Source: Bin55 sp964572845
GTDB lineage: Bacteria > Pseudomonadota > Gammaproteobacteria > Pseudomonadales > Azotimanducaceae
DNA: 64,000 bases
NCBI GenBank assembly: GCA_964572845.1
Contig: CAZNFX010000012.1
Span: forward strand, 39,764-103,763
Direction: 5' to 3'
The notes beneath the pieces are model-generated. The model was given only the letters and a program-made list of their open reading frames with translations. It made no database searches and was not told the DNA's origin. Both the position numbers and the translations under genes were made by a program. Each line of letters starts with the position of its first letter. The first letter of the stretch is position 1. This document shows, piece after piece, positions 43,429 to 52,806 of the stretch.

Positions 43429-44421
43429 CTAATTCAATGCAGGCAATGCTACAAACGTTCCGCAGTTCCGGACCGTTAACAGCCTCATCAATTTGCCGAA
43501 GTGGTAGATGTTGTAAAGGGCATTTCCTTGGTCGAAATACACCGGAAATCCAACTGCATGAATTCGTACTCGACAGTTTCCATCCGCATCCTTCGTATTT
43601 ACAAGTTCTATTCGATCCACCACGTTTTCGACTGAATCACCTTGAAAATCGTCCCCAAACACGTAGATGCTGATTCGCTTGTTGGGATCATAGTAGGTAT
43701 TGATCGCCTCTTCGATTCCCTCGACAGGGCTAGAATTTGAATGCACCGACCAAGTTCGGAGACGTTCCACGATGGCACGTCGCATTTGTGGAGTGTCAGC
43801 TATCCACTTGCCTCGAAAGCGATTAAACATGTAGTCGCCCATGTCATTCATGATCTGAACGCCTTTGACTACGGGATAGATTTCCAAGACTTCGTTGACT
43901 TTCTGTACTACGGACGGCCACGCAAAGGTCTTCATGCTGCCCGACGTGTCAATCACAAAGATTATGTACTCGCTGTCGACAGTGATTCCGCCAATTAGGT
44001 CGTTTTTGCGGATGGGGTCTGTCCCTAAGAGGCGAATCATCTCCTCTGTTAGAGACTGCCTTGCTCGAGCTAGGTTTGCCCGTTCCTCATCCTGCTCCTT
44101 GGTGATCTGTCGAACAGTGTCGAAACGACTTGTCAGTTCGACGAGTTCATCCTGCAACTCCCTTAGACGCAGAATTTCGTTCTCTATGTTTTCCTCTGTC
44201 TCGATTTTCGTTCGCTCAAGTATCGCCGTCTCGCCCAGGATCTTCTCTATCTCTTCTTGTCGCTTCGCAATCTGGGCGGCTATGTCTTCAATAGATATTT
44301 CCAATATGGTTGGCAAACTGATCTTGGTAATCATCAGCAGCATGATAATTGCGCCGAATCCGCAGCAAATGACATCCAAAAAGGCAAGACTAAGTTCATT
44401 TCCTTCGCGTCGACGTCTCAT
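43429..44421 (-). CDS. Membrane-anchored coiled-coil von Willebrand A protein (ExbD-like N-terminus), copy 2
   Basis: 330 residues from the ATG at 44421, which overlaps the preceding stop (ATGA). Residues 1-10 are basic, then FLDVICCGFGAIIMLLMITKI is one membrane helix preceded by an Asp at residue 16, much like the FIDVMLVLL segment of ExbD. A coiled coil spans about 45-130. The vWA domain starts with YIIFVIDTSGSM, an intact metal-ion-dependent adhesion (MIDAS) DxSxS motif, at about residue 158. It contains IHAVGFPVYF near the end. Likely anchored with the vWA domain in the periplasm. Confidence 0.82.
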   Translation of the reverse strand: MRRRREGNELSLAFLDVICCGFGAIIMLLMITKISLPTILEISIEDIAAQIAKRQEEIEKILGETAILERTKIETEENIENEILRLRELQDELVELTSRFDTVRQITKEQDEERANLARARQSLTEEMIRLLGTDPIRKNDLIGGITVDSEYIIFVIDTSGSMKTFAWPSVVQKVNEVLEIYPVVKGVQIMNDMGDYMFNRFRGKWIADTPQMRRAIVERLRTWSVHSNSSPVEGIEEAINTYYDPNKRISIYVFGDDFQGDSVENVVDRIELVNTKDADGNCRVRIHAVGFPVYFDQGNALYNIYHFGKLMRLLTVRNCGTFVALPALN

Positions 44422-45506
44422 GGCCAATCCTCCGACGGCGCCATGAAGGTGCCCGAGGTGATATGTGCGAGGTTCCAGTATTCCCCTGTCGCCATCGGGT
44501 CACCCTCCAGCGGCAACATGATCACGTTGATGGGAATGTTTGCAGGTAGCGATTGCACTGAACGCCTGAATATCGACCTGCGCTGGCGTCCATTGACCAC
44601 CGTGCGACGAGACGTCCGATTTTCCAGGGTCGGCAGCCCGTCGGTAATCAGAAAGAGATTGTCTGGTATGGGTTGCATTTCGGAGACAGTCACGAACAAC
44701 TGCTCCAAATTGGTGCCTTCACTTGGTGGGTTGCTGCGCAGGGATTCAATCGCTTCGTGAACAGCGTCCGTATCGGTCGCCGCGTGCCACTCTCCCACCC
44801 CGACAACGAGCTCAGTTTCGTTGTTGTATCGAGCTATTTGAAAACTGCTGTCCACGGGAATGTTGGCTACCAGCCACTCCGTAGCATTGACAGCCTGTCG
44901 CCACTTTGGCGACTGCAATTGCTTCTCTACCGACATGTGCATGCGACGCCTTACATTCACAAGCGATGAGTCAAGCATGCTTGCAGAGCTGTCAAGCGCT
45001 ATCAATATGTTGCTTCCTCCCATGTAGAGGCCCGTCAAGTACTGCCTATCACCTTCTCCTTCTAGGGCGATTACATCTGGACCGCGTTCAGACTCCTCTC
45101 GCTCCTTTAGAAGTTTTACTTCCTCTTCTTGAGTCTCCACCTCGGAACGTTCTTTTTCCAGCGTATCGCTTTGGTCGAGTGCGATTTCTTCAATCTCTTC
45201 GAGTGCTTCGTCCTTTTCATCCACTTCTTCTTGCAGCGATTCGACGATATCGCGCGTGTTCGCAATGCGAAGCGCCAGCTGACCGACTAACTCGCGCAGT
45301 TCCGCAAGATCTCGCTCGCCCTCTTTCACTCGATAGTCCAGCAATCGTGCCTCTGCCAGCTGATCGCGATTGATAGTGCTTATTTCCTCCTCGGTTTGAT
45401 GATTGATAATGAGGAAAATCATCACGACTGCGCCGAATCCACCAGCCATTACGTCAAGAAACGACAACGTAAACACGTTTGTTGGACGTCTCTTTGACCT
45501 AGCCAT
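44418..45506 (-). CDS. Membrane-anchored coiled-coil von Willebrand A protein (ExbD-like N-terminus), copy 1
   Basis: 362 residues from the ATG at 45506; a TTG at 45521 gives five more. The start overlaps the preceding gene by 8 bases. Basic residues, then FTLSFLDVMAGGFGAVVMIFLII: Asp at residue 18 leads a membrane helix that matches copy 2 and ExbD. Residues 38-140 are almost all heptad-like Glu/Leu/Lys (coiled coil). The vWA domain begins ILIALDSSASM with an intact MIDAS DxSxS at residue 172; TDGLPT matches the later MIDAS threonine region. Proposed partner of copy 2. Confidence 0.82.
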   Translation of the reverse strand: MARSKRRPTNVFTLSFLDVMAGGFGAVVMIFLIINHQTEEEISTINRDQLAEARLLDYRVKEGERDLAELRELVGQLALRIANTRDIVESLQEEVDEKDEALEEIEEIALDQSDTLEKERSEVETQEEEVKLLKEREESERGPDVIALEGEGDRQYLTGLYMGGSNILIALDSSASMLDSSLVNVRRRMHMSVEKQLQSPKWRQAVNATEWLVANIPVDSSFQIARYNNETELVVGVGEWHAATDTDAVHEAIESLRSNPPSEGTNLEQLFVTVSEMQPIPDNLFLITDGLPTLENRTSRRTVVNGRQRRSIFRRSVQSLPANIPINVIMLPLEGDPMATGEYWNLAHITSGTFMAPSEDWP

Positions 45507-46770
45507 TGACGTCGACCGCAATTAACTGATAGGCGATGGAACTTGCCACAATGGAGTCGCCAACTTTGGTTGCGGCTTCTCCGTGGATACGTTCACCGTT
45601 CAGTAGGACCGTAGCATGACTACTGGGAACGACTACGAGCCCGTGGGCATTCCTTCTGATGGCAAAGTCCGTCTTGCCGTCGCGTTGGTTCGATGCGGCA
45701 AACTCCGCACCGATCGCATGCGCTATGGATTGCCTCAATATGTGCGTCGCATCGGGAAGTGAGTGCGTTTCGTGGTGGACTTGGGAGCGTGCCTTATTTG
45801 TATGGGGAATCTCAGTGTGAAGAGTTCGCTCCTCCGAATCCCCTCTCGATGCCCGTATTCTGGCGGATGCCGCGGCAATGTCACTGGCTGTACAGGAGAA
45901 GCATTTGCTGCCTTCATCGTTCAACGCCTCAACAACTCCCGGCAAAGCGGCGGAGTGCTCAGAAAGTAGGATGGGGCAACCATAATCCATCAATCCAATG
46001 ACTTCAGCGACTCTCTCACGTGTTGCCACCACCATCTCGCTTCGCGCGACTTCAACCTGCCTTGAGTTGCCTTGGTGCTCCACACTCACGACGTGCATGT
46101 CTTCGTCAAGTGCTATGAATTCCAGCAGCTGGTCGAACACTTGCTGCTCCGTCGCCGCAAACTTTCTTGGATCGAACCGAGCCGTATCCAGGAACTTGTC
46201 GGCCGCCAGCTTGATCCAGGTATTCATCAGTGAGAGGACCCCGAACTTCTGTGCGACGCTTGCGCGATCCTTGGTGACCGCATCGCCTACCTGCAGCCGC
46301 GTTACAACACTGCGGTGAAGCCCAATCTCTATGAATGCACACTTATCACCAACATCGATGCTGGCGGCTGCCGCAACTCCTCGGTCGACGAAATCCAAGA
46401 CGTTGAGTTCGGCTTGGACCGCGATGCCGTATAGCAAAGCCAGCTGAGCGCTCGACATGTCGCTAGGAACTGCCACCCAAAGTTGGTCGGAGTTGGAGAG
46501 TCCGCCTTGGTCTTTCACGGAAAGGAGTTGACGATAGACCAAGTCGGCTTGTGTCTCTACAGCAAAACCCGGTGGATGGACTGCGCTCTGGTCCATGCGC
46601 TGCCAGTATTGGCTCTGCTCGCGGTCGGGATGAAGCTTGACTTGGGCAAGTGCTTCATCGCCAAACACAAGGGAATTGGCATCTACCAATGCCACTCCGG
46701 GTTCGTCGTAAACGACCTCACCGTCGTTGCTTAACTTGATGCTGGCATCAGCAAGATCAAGAATCCACAT
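45499..46770 (-). CDS. Actin/Hsp70-like protein with C-terminal FHA-like domain
   Basis: 423 residues from ATG 46770, one base after the ExbB-like gene stop (a longer frame begins at 46827). The N-terminus MWILDLADASIKL is a phosphate-1-like start, VFGDEALA resembles the Hsp70/actin-like family, and AFIEIGLHRSVVTRLQVGD fits a second nucleotide-binding strand. About 100 C-terminal residues (ATHILRQSIAHAIGAEFAAS, VLLNGERI, VGDSIVASSIAYQLI) look like the core of an FHA domain. No signal peptide, so cytoplasmic. ATPase activity is not shown because not all motifs are clear. Confidence 0.65.
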   Translation of the reverse strand: MWILDLADASIKLSNDGEVVYDEPGVALVDANSLVFGDEALAQVKLHPDREQSQYWQRMDQSAVHPPGFAVETQADLVYRQLLSVKDQGGLSNSDQLWVAVPSDMSSAQLALLYGIAVQAELNVLDFVDRGVAAAASIDVGDKCAFIEIGLHRSVVTRLQVGDAVTKDRASVAQKFGVLSLMNTWIKLAADKFLDTARFDPRKFAATEQQVFDQLLEFIALDEDMHVVSVEHQGNSRQVEVARSEMVVATRERVAEVIGLMDYGCPILLSEHSAALPGVVEALNDEGSKCFSCTASDIAAASARIRASRGDSEERTLHTEIPHTNKARSQVHHETHSLPDATHILRQSIAHAIGAEFAASNQRDGKTDFAIRRNAHGLVVVPSSHATVLLNGERIHGEAATKVGDSIVASSIAYQLIAVDVNG

Positions 46771-46771
46771 G

Positions 46772-47569
46772 CTAACGAACCTGCAGATGTCTAAGCAAGT
46801 TTTCGTCGCACCATGCCTCGACGGCAATGACTGTTTCCTCTTGATAGCGTTGCAGCTGATAGACGAAAAACATGATTACGATGCTGATGACCAACGCAAC
46901 AAACGTCGAGTTGAAAGCCACCCCAAGACTTTCAGTGACGCCAGCAATGTCTCCTTGAACTGCCTCATAGGCATGGCCGAGAGCCTCGCCAATGCCGCGA
47001 ACAGTCCCGATGAATCCTATCGAAGGTATAGCCCATGCAATATAGCGAATCATCGCCAGTTCACTATCCAATCTGTCCGCCTCGGCCTCACACACGGATC
47101 GAACTACCTCCGACACATTCTGAACAGCTTGAGTGGACTCAAACCGCTGCAGCGCTGTCAAGACGGTTCGCGACAGAAGAAGATTGCGTGACTTGTCGGG
47201 TAATGACTGAATGGGTCGCATATAGCGTCGCGCATCTTCCGGCAATACGCTGACACCTTCGCCTACCTGCAGCACTTCTCGTTCAAGCAATCGACGTTCG
47301 GCCATCGCCGACATGGCTTTGGTGCCCATGATTGCAAACGCCCAAAACATTAGGATGAAGCAAGTCTCTTGTTCGTAATCTCGAAGGGTTACGAACAGGG
47401 ATCGTTCTGGTGTAAACGTCTCGTCATTTTGAAGGCGTTCGGCTCGTTCTTGAAGAATTTCGTTCGCGGTAGGTCGTATCACGCTTGCATAGACCAAATG
47501 CACTACTAGTATTGAGATTAGCAAGGCGATTAGTTGGGTAAGCACCGACGATGCAAAGCGTCCTTTCAT
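46772..47569 (-). CDS. MotA/TolQ/ExbB-family proton-channel protein
   Basis: 265 residues, four hydrophobic segments: LTQLIALLISILVVHLVY (residues 10-28), ETCFILMFWAFAIMGTKAM, YIAWAIPSIGFIGTVRGIG, and STFVALVISIVIMFFVYQL. The third contains PSIGFIGTVRGIGEAL, matching the MotA_ExbB domain (GLLGTVxGM). A large cytoplasmic loop separates the second and third. Good ribosome-binding site (AGGATCAAGAA). It would form the inner-membrane channel with the two ExbD-like vWA proteins encoded downstream. Confidence 0.88.
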   Translation of the reverse strand: MKGRFASSVLTQLIALLISILVVHLVYASVIRPTANEILQERAERLQNDETFTPERSLFVTLRDYEQETCFILMFWAFAIMGTKAMSAMAERRLLEREVLQVGEGVSVLPEDARRYMRPIQSLPDKSRNLLLSRTVLTALQRFESTQAVQNVSEVVRSVCEAEADRLDSELAMIRYIAWAIPSIGFIGTVRGIGEALGHAYEAVQGDIAGVTESLGVAFNSTFVALVISIVIMFFVYQLQRYQEETVIAVEAWCDENLLRHLQVR

Positions 47570-47578
47570 TTCTTGATC

Positions 47579-47977
47579 CTATATGTCGACTGGAAAGGGC
47601 ACCGCAATATCTTCAGAAATCGCTTCCGAGGGAACGAAGATCTCTGCAATATCGTCCTCGTCGGTCCCGTCTTCGTCTGGGTTGGCTGATTCTTCCTTTG
47701 ACGTCTGTACCTCTGAATCGTTCGCTTCTTCGGTTGACGCCGAACTGGATTCAGTCTCTGTCGATTCGGTCTTGGTTTCTTGAACCTCCTCGTCGTCATC
47801 GGGTGCGGTGGAATCTGCATCCGCTGAGGAGGTGGTTTCTCCGGAATTCGGCGATTCCTCAGGTTCCGTCTGAGGAAGAATTGTGACTGGATTGAGCGAA
47901 AGCAGCAGGAATGCAAGGCTCAACAGCACAATTCGTCGAACCCTGTGCCTTTGAAAGTTGCTAGTTTTACTCGGCAT
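47579..47977 (-). CDS. Small exported acidic low-complexity protein
   Basis: 132 residues from the ATG at 47977 that overlaps the stop of the PEGA gene; a longer start at 48013 is less likely. The N-terminus is a signal peptide or membrane anchor (IVLLSLAFLLLSLNPVTILP). The rest is Glu/Ser/Thr/Asp-rich without secondary-structure cues. It may be a flexible periplasmic linker. Not recognised. Confidence 0.62.
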   Translation of the reverse strand: MPSKTSNFQRHRVRRIVLLSLAFLLLSLNPVTILPQTEPEESPNSGETTSSADADSTAPDDDEEVQETKTESTETESSSASTEEANDSEVQTSKEESANPDEDGTDEDDIAEIFVPSEAISEDIAVPFPVDI

Positions 47978-50012
47978 AGCGAGCGATCCGGAAGCCAACA
48001 TCTTGTCGTCCATCTACCCCGTAATCACGAAACGACAATCTAACGTCCGTTATCGTTCCATTCAAATAGCTTGAACCACGAATTACGTGGTACTCGCCTT
48101 CGTTCGGTCCCAATACGTGCACCGTGCTTTCTGCCTCCGGTACGAAATAGAAGTCATGCATCCATTCCGCAACGTTTCCGCCTATGTCCGTCAGCCCCTT
48201 CACGTTCCGACCAAACGTCCCAACCGGTGCAGTTACTGTGTAGTTATCGTTGTAGTCAAAGAGAATCCTGCTGACTACATGCTGAGCGGCTCGATCCGCG
48301 TAATTTCCGTGCCTTGTAGGAGGCGGAAGCTTCTCGCCCCAAGGAAAGTGCAGCAATTCCTGCTCGTCGTCGACATGGCGCGCTGCCCACGACCACTCGG
48401 ATTCGGAAGGCAAGCGATATCCGAGTGCATTTGGATTGAACCCTGTCACCTTGGCGCCACGTGTAATGTAGAACGGTTCCAATCCTTCTTGCTCCGAGAG
48501 AAAGTTGCAGTAGAAAGCAGCTTCTGTCCACGACACATTCACCACCGGCTGGTCGTCCTCATTGAGAGAAAACCCTTGGTACGACCCAGAATCATGTCCC
48601 GGAGCGAACTTTCGGAAGTGTCCGTTTGTAACCTCGTGAACGCCCATATAGAAAAGTCGGGTCAGATTTGCTGTGCGGAATACTTCGTTTGCTCGTCGTC
48701 CGGGTTGCCTCCGCGACGCTCCCATGCGAATGGAAGTCGGCTGAAGCAGCACAATTTCTTGACCATCAGGCGTTGTGCGCACTTGACGCAATTTTTCGAG
48801 ACGAGCTTCCTCCAACGTTAGCAGGCGCACACGCAAGTTTTGAGCTAGTCCCGGCTGGACGGTTATGTGATTGCTGTAGCCTGCATATCCCTCCTTCTTC
48901 AGTTCGACAGAGTGGTCTACTGCATGCAGCGCAAACGACTCGTTGCTGACCCCAAGCATTTCGCCATCCACCCAGACCTCCACACCCTCAGGTTCTGTCG
49001 TAACAATCAACGTACCCATGACCTTCTCCAGTTCAAGGTCCAACGTCTGTTGCGCACCTGGTTCGATCATGATGTCCCGCTCCACTTGCTCATATCCTGC
49101 CAGCAAGACATGCAACTTGTGCGTTGTGGATGGTTCGACTGAAATAGTCACCGGAGTGGTGCCTTTAAATTCGCCGCCGAGGCTGACACTTGCACCTGTT
49201 GGTTCAGAGGTAAGCGTCAGCACGCCCCCCTGAGGTTCAAGCTCGACTGGATCCAATTGGAGTACCTGTCCAGCTTGCACATAGACGATGTCGGTCCAAT
49301 CTGCATATCCAGACTTTCGGAGCAGGATCGTGTGCTCTCCGGATAGGATCTCGATAGGACCGGGTGTAAGAAACCCGGAATCGGCATCGTCCACGTAGAC
49401 CTGCGCTCCTTGGGGATCTGTAGGTATTGTCACCATCGCCCAGTCCGGGCTCAATTCAACCTCAATTGTTTGCTGCTGGCCCATTCCGTAGATTTGGTGT
49501 TCAACGGACTTCGAAATGTAGCGTGGAGCTGAGAATTCGAACACAGTGTCGCCGGCCATGACCTCCAATTGAAGCGGCGTCTTCCCTACGGCGTCTCCAT
49601 TGACAGCGACGGCAACCCCGAGGGGCACTGACGAAACCGTTACCTCACCAGGCAGGCGAACAAGATCCAATTCGAACACTTGATCGCCTTTTGGCTTTAC
49701 CTCAATCGATTCGATCAGTTCGTGGTAGCCTTCGGCTTGCGCACTAACCTCGTAATTGCCCGGGCGCAGAAGAAACGTTTCCGCCGTTCGTATGACAATG
49801 CCGCCCGTGACGTTCACTTCGGTGTCAGCGACGTTCGACTCAAACCGAACCGCTTTTGCGGTGAAGAGAAACCAAAGTACGGTCGCTGCAACAACTACTA
49901 CACACAATGTCAGGACCTGCAGCCATGGCACCAGTCTGCTTCGACGTGGAGGCCGGGGAGGAGTGGGTTGGTACTCCTCAGGTCGCAGTATTGGCGGAGC
50001 GTCGGTGTTCAT
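47967..50012 (-). CDS. Membrane-anchored five-PEGA-repeat protein with FGE/SUMF1 C-terminal domain
   Basis: About 681 residues from the ATG at 50012 (TTG at 50018 is two codons earlier). A proline-rich cytoplasmic tail and one helix (VLTLCVVVVAATVLWFLFTA) are followed by five beta-sandwich PEGA repeats (for example VYVDDADSGFLTP and TLTSEPTGASVSLGGEFKG). A formylglycine-generating-enzyme (SUMF1) domain starts around residue 430: GYRLPSESEWSWAARH, DIGGNVAEWM, VIRGSSYLN, FRDYG. The catalytic cysteines of FGE near the end are absent, so it is probably a binding module, not an oxidase. Confidence 0.85.
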   Translation of the reverse strand: MNTDAPPILRPEEYQPTPPRPPRRSRLVPWLQVLTLCVVVVAATVLWFLFTAKAVRFESNVADTEVNVTGGIVIRTAETFLLRPGNYEVSAQAEGYHELIESIEVKPKGDQVFELDLVRLPGEVTVSSVPLGVAVAVNGDAVGKTPLQLEVMAGDTVFEFSAPRYISKSVEHQIYGMGQQQTIEVELSPDWAMVTIPTDPQGAQVYVDDADSGFLTPGPIEILSGEHTILLRKSGYADWTDIVYVQAGQVLQLDPVELEPQGGVLTLTSEPTGASVSLGGEFKGTTPVTISVEPSTTHKLHVLLAGYEQVERDIMIEPGAQQTLDLELEKVMGTLIVTTEPEGVEVWVDGEMLGVSNESFALHAVDHSVELKKEGYAGYSNHITVQPGLAQNLRVRLLTLEEARLEKLRQVRTTPDGQEIVLLQPTSIRMGASRRQPGRRANEVFRTANLTRLFYMGVHEVTNGHFRKFAPGHDSGSYQGFSLNEDDQPVVNVSWTEAAFYCNFLSEQEGLEPFYITRGAKVTGFNPNALGYRLPSESEWSWAARHVDDEQELLHFPWGEKLPPPTRHGNYADRAAQHVVSRILFDYNDNYTVTAPVGTFGRNVKGLTDIGGNVAEWMHDFYFVPEAESTVHVLGPNEGEYHVIRGSSYLNGTITDVRLSFRDYGVDGRQDVGFRIARYAE

Positions 50013-50024
50013 GAGCAATATGGA

Positions 50025-51587
50025 TTAAATCTGCTCCTCACATACGATGCGGACCGGATCCATGTCTCGTCCCACGTTGAGTGTCTTTCGGACATCAACT
50101 CGTCCATCTCTGCTGCCAACTAGCTGATAGCGCCCGGGGCGCAACCTGAGCTCGTGTCTCTCAAACAAACCAAGCTTTCCTTGGGTGCTCAATGTCACCT
50201 CCGTCGCATTGTCCGACAGCAGGACGACTGTAACGGGTTGGGAGGCATAATCTACTAAGTCTGCAAATTCGTCCAAGGATTGATCGTAGTCGCTACTGTG
50301 ACCACGAAGCTTCTCCGCTCGTTCCAGTATCTGTTCAGCCTTTCTCAGCTCTTTGTCGGCCGACAATGCACCGGGGTCGTCCAAAACTACCTGCATCTCC
50401 TCAGTAACGTCGAGGATTTCGAATACTCGTTCCTTGCCCTGAATTGCAAAGTCCAATTTGCTGTCGATCTCAAGTACCTCGTTGTAAGTGGCAAGTGCGG
50501 CCTCAAGATCAAGTGAACTCTCCTCTTTCCGCGCCCGCTCCCGGAGTTCTTCAATTCGAAAGGCAACTCGTGATATCGAATTCTGTTGCAATCCTGTTGT
50601 CGCTGCAACATTGCCTGGCCGTTCTTGCAACACTTCATTGAACAAACGTTCAGCTTCGTCAAAGTCATTTAGATTGAGCGCTTGGTGGCCAAGCGATAGC
50701 GTTTCATTCAGCGCCTCGTCAGCCTTTGCCTGATTGATCCGTGAACGACGCTGATCGACACCGGGCGTCAATGAATCCAGGTCTTCTACGCGGGACAAGT
50801 ACGCTAAGGCATCGTCCCATCTTCCTCTTAATTCGGCGCGATCGCTCTCACGCAACAACTCGTTGACCTTGGGTAGCAGAGCCACACGTTGCAACCCAGT
50901 CTGCGCTGACAAATCGAGCGGCTTGATGGCAGATGCGTTTTGAAACGCAATTTGCGCTGCTTTCGTATTCCGTTCGTCCAACGCGACAACTCCCTCTTCC
51001 ATCCACTTGTCGAAGTCGAGGTGCACGTCGTCAAGCAACTGTCGCATTTCCTCGAGGGCGGAATTGAATTCGTTCAACGCAGCGTCGTAGTCTGCCTGCC
51101 CAAAGAGTATGTCGCCGTCGTTTGCCTTATCTAATATCGCGTTGTAGCGGTCCTGGTGCGTTTCCGAACCGTACTCATTCCTTTCGAAAGTGTCCTGTAG
51201 AGAGCTAAACTGATTGACAATTTCCTCTGCTTTTTCGCGTGCGCGGTCCAGTTGAGAGTCTAAGAAAGGTGCGGCCGAGTCATCGTTCTTTGGGCTACTA
51301 TCGGTTCGACCGCCCGATTGCTCACCCGCAGAGTCTGTCGCTACGTTTGTGGAGAAGAGACGGGGTAGATCTCGCTGTTGAATCCAAAGGAAGATGACAA
51401 CGGCAAAGCTCACTACCAAGATTCCCGCAACGAACTGCTTTTGTCGCGCGGTTACGTGGAGTCGTGATCGACGCTTAGACTGTGCTTCTGAAGCGAGCTT
51501 GGGAACAACCGGTTGTATTTGAACCGGTTTCGCTTCGCTATCCGGCGTCTTGGAAGAATTCTTCAGTGACGTTCTCCCCAGACTCAT
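50025..51587 (-). CDS. Membrane-anchored TPR/coiled-coil protein
   Basis: 520 residues from ATG 51587, which lies within the 3' end of the upstream lipoprotein gene. A basic cytoplasmic tail, then one helix (FVAGILVVSFAVVIFLW), then about 400 residues of TPR-like alpha-helical repeats (ALNEFNSALEEMRQLLDDV, AFQNASAIKPLDLSAQTG, ALNLNDFDEAERLFNEVLQ). The C-terminal 80 residues (VVLLSDNATEVTLSTQGKLG, LRPGRYQLVGSRDGRVDVRK) resemble a PEGA-like domain. Not assigned to a named family. Confidence 0.7.
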   Translation of the reverse strand: MSLGRTSLKNSSKTPDSEAKPVQIQPVVPKLASEAQSKRRSRLHVTARQKQFVAGILVVSFAVVIFLWIQQRDLPRLFSTNVATDSAGEQSGGRTDSSPKNDDSAAPFLDSQLDRAREKAEEIVNQFSSLQDTFERNEYGSETHQDRYNAILDKANDGDILFGQADYDAALNEFNSALEEMRQLLDDVHLDFDKWMEEGVVALDERNTKAAQIAFQNASAIKPLDLSAQTGLQRVALLPKVNELLRESDRAELRGRWDDALAYLSRVEDLDSLTPGVDQRRSRINQAKADEALNETLSLGHQALNLNDFDEAERLFNEVLQERPGNVAATTGLQQNSISRVAFRIEELRERARKEESSLDLEAALATYNEVLEIDSKLDFAIQGKERVFEILDVTEEMQVVLDDPGALSADKELRKAEQILERAEKLRGHSSDYDQSLDEFADLVDYASQPVTVVLLSDNATEVTLSTQGKLGLFERHELRLRPGRYQLVGSRDGRVDVRKTLNVGRDMDPVRIVCEEQI

Positions 51588-52806
51588 CAACGCTGTTTTC
51601 GGATTCTAGATCTGCTTCGACATCCTCGTCAGGAAGACCTAGATACTCAAAGTAGAGTTGCTTTAACGTCTCTCGTGCTTTAAGAAACTGCTCGGATGCT
51701 GTTCCTTCTAGCCTAATCGTGGAATTCTCCAATTCGATCGTATGTGGATCGATCTCCTTGGCTGCCGCAACCCCCATCTCTTGAAGAGCGGAGGCATGAA
51801 ATTTCATATTCGCGCGATTTTGAAGTCCACCTACAATTTCCGTGGCGCCTCCGATTACGGTGGCATAGCCAGCATATTCAGTCACGTTGCTGCTACTTCG
51901 TTGGGCAACTGCACCGCCAAGAACCATGATTGTTCCAGCAATCAACCGACTTCGCGACTTATTGCGCTCCTCACGAACCGCAATTGCTTCGTTGTAGGTG
52001 CCCTGTCGCCAGTTTTGATACGGAGCCCGCATGTCACCGGCAAAGCGGGAAAAGTACTCCGCTAAGGTATCTATTACAAGATACTCTCGTTCACGAACTT
52101 CACGAACTCGACGCATGTTCGGATCGTCTGACGCTGGCAAACGCACGACTTCGTACCCGACATCAGAGGTCTCGGCGACATAGTCGCCAAAGGCATCGGG
52201 ATTTATCTCACGGGCGTAACGCATGAGTGTTGTCAGCCGAATGTCTTCGATTTCATCTGTCGAAAGCTCTTCCATGTAGTCGAGCATCTCGTCTGCTAAT
52301 TGTCGATACGTGGTTTGAAATGGCTCTACACTCGATGAGATTTCGAGGTCATAGTGGTACTTGCTTGCCAGCGTTTCGTAGACTCGCTCGAACCAAATCT
52401 CCCCGCGGGAATCCTGCACTCGTACGGCCAAGACTTGCCGCTCGCCATCCGAATGCAGAATGCCACCTGTAATCAAAACATCCACCGCATAGGTGGCTTG
52501 CGGCAAGACGCGCACCGCTCCCCAATTCCCTGTGGACTGCAAAACGTCCGATGCATAGCTGGCAATATAGTTGGCTTCAGCTCTCCGAATCTCGGGTGTG
52601 ATGTTTCGTGTTACTAGATCGTCGTACGCCTCTGGAATATTGGAATCGAATACAACCACGCCCACATCCAGCAAGAGCTCATCTGGCAATGCGCGGTCAG
52701 AAGTCCTAGGAGCTTGGTTATCAACGACTCGCAGTGTCGTGACCGAGCATCCGAATAGAAACAAGCAAAGTGAGAGTCCGAAGCAAAGAACACTCGCTTT
52801 TTTCAT
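51538..52806 (-). CDS. Lipoprotein with membrane-association region (operon third gene)
   Basis: 422 residues. Signal peptide FGLSLCLFLFGC with a lipobox. The mature part starts with DELLLDVGVVVFDSNIPEAY, an early strand reminiscent of bacterial outer-membrane assembly lipoproteins; the middle contains a hydrophobic segment (IAGTIMVLGGAVAQ then YAGYATVIGGATEIVGG) that may contact a membrane or protein. C-terminal helical and acidic. Not recognised. Starts with the ATGA overlap of the previous gene. Confidence 0.68.
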   Translation of the reverse strand: MKKASVLCFGLSLCLFLFGCSVTTLRVVDNQAPRTSDRALPDELLLDVGVVVFDSNIPEAYDDLVTRNITPEIRRAEANYIASYASDVLQSTGNWGAVRVLPQATYAVDVLITGGILHSDGERQVLAVRVQDSRGEIWFERVYETLASKYHYDLEISSSVEPFQTTYRQLADEMLDYMEELSTDEIEDIRLTTLMRYAREINPDAFGDYVAETSDVGYEVVRLPASDDPNMRRVREVREREYLVIDTLAEYFSRFAGDMRAPYQNWRQGTYNEAIAVREERNKSRSRLIAGTIMVLGGAVAQRSSSNVTEYAGYATVIGGATEIVGGLQNRANMKFHASALQEMGVAAAKEIDPHTIELENSTIRLEGTASEQFLKARETLKQLYFEYLGLPDEDVEADLESENSVDESGENVTEEFFQDAG

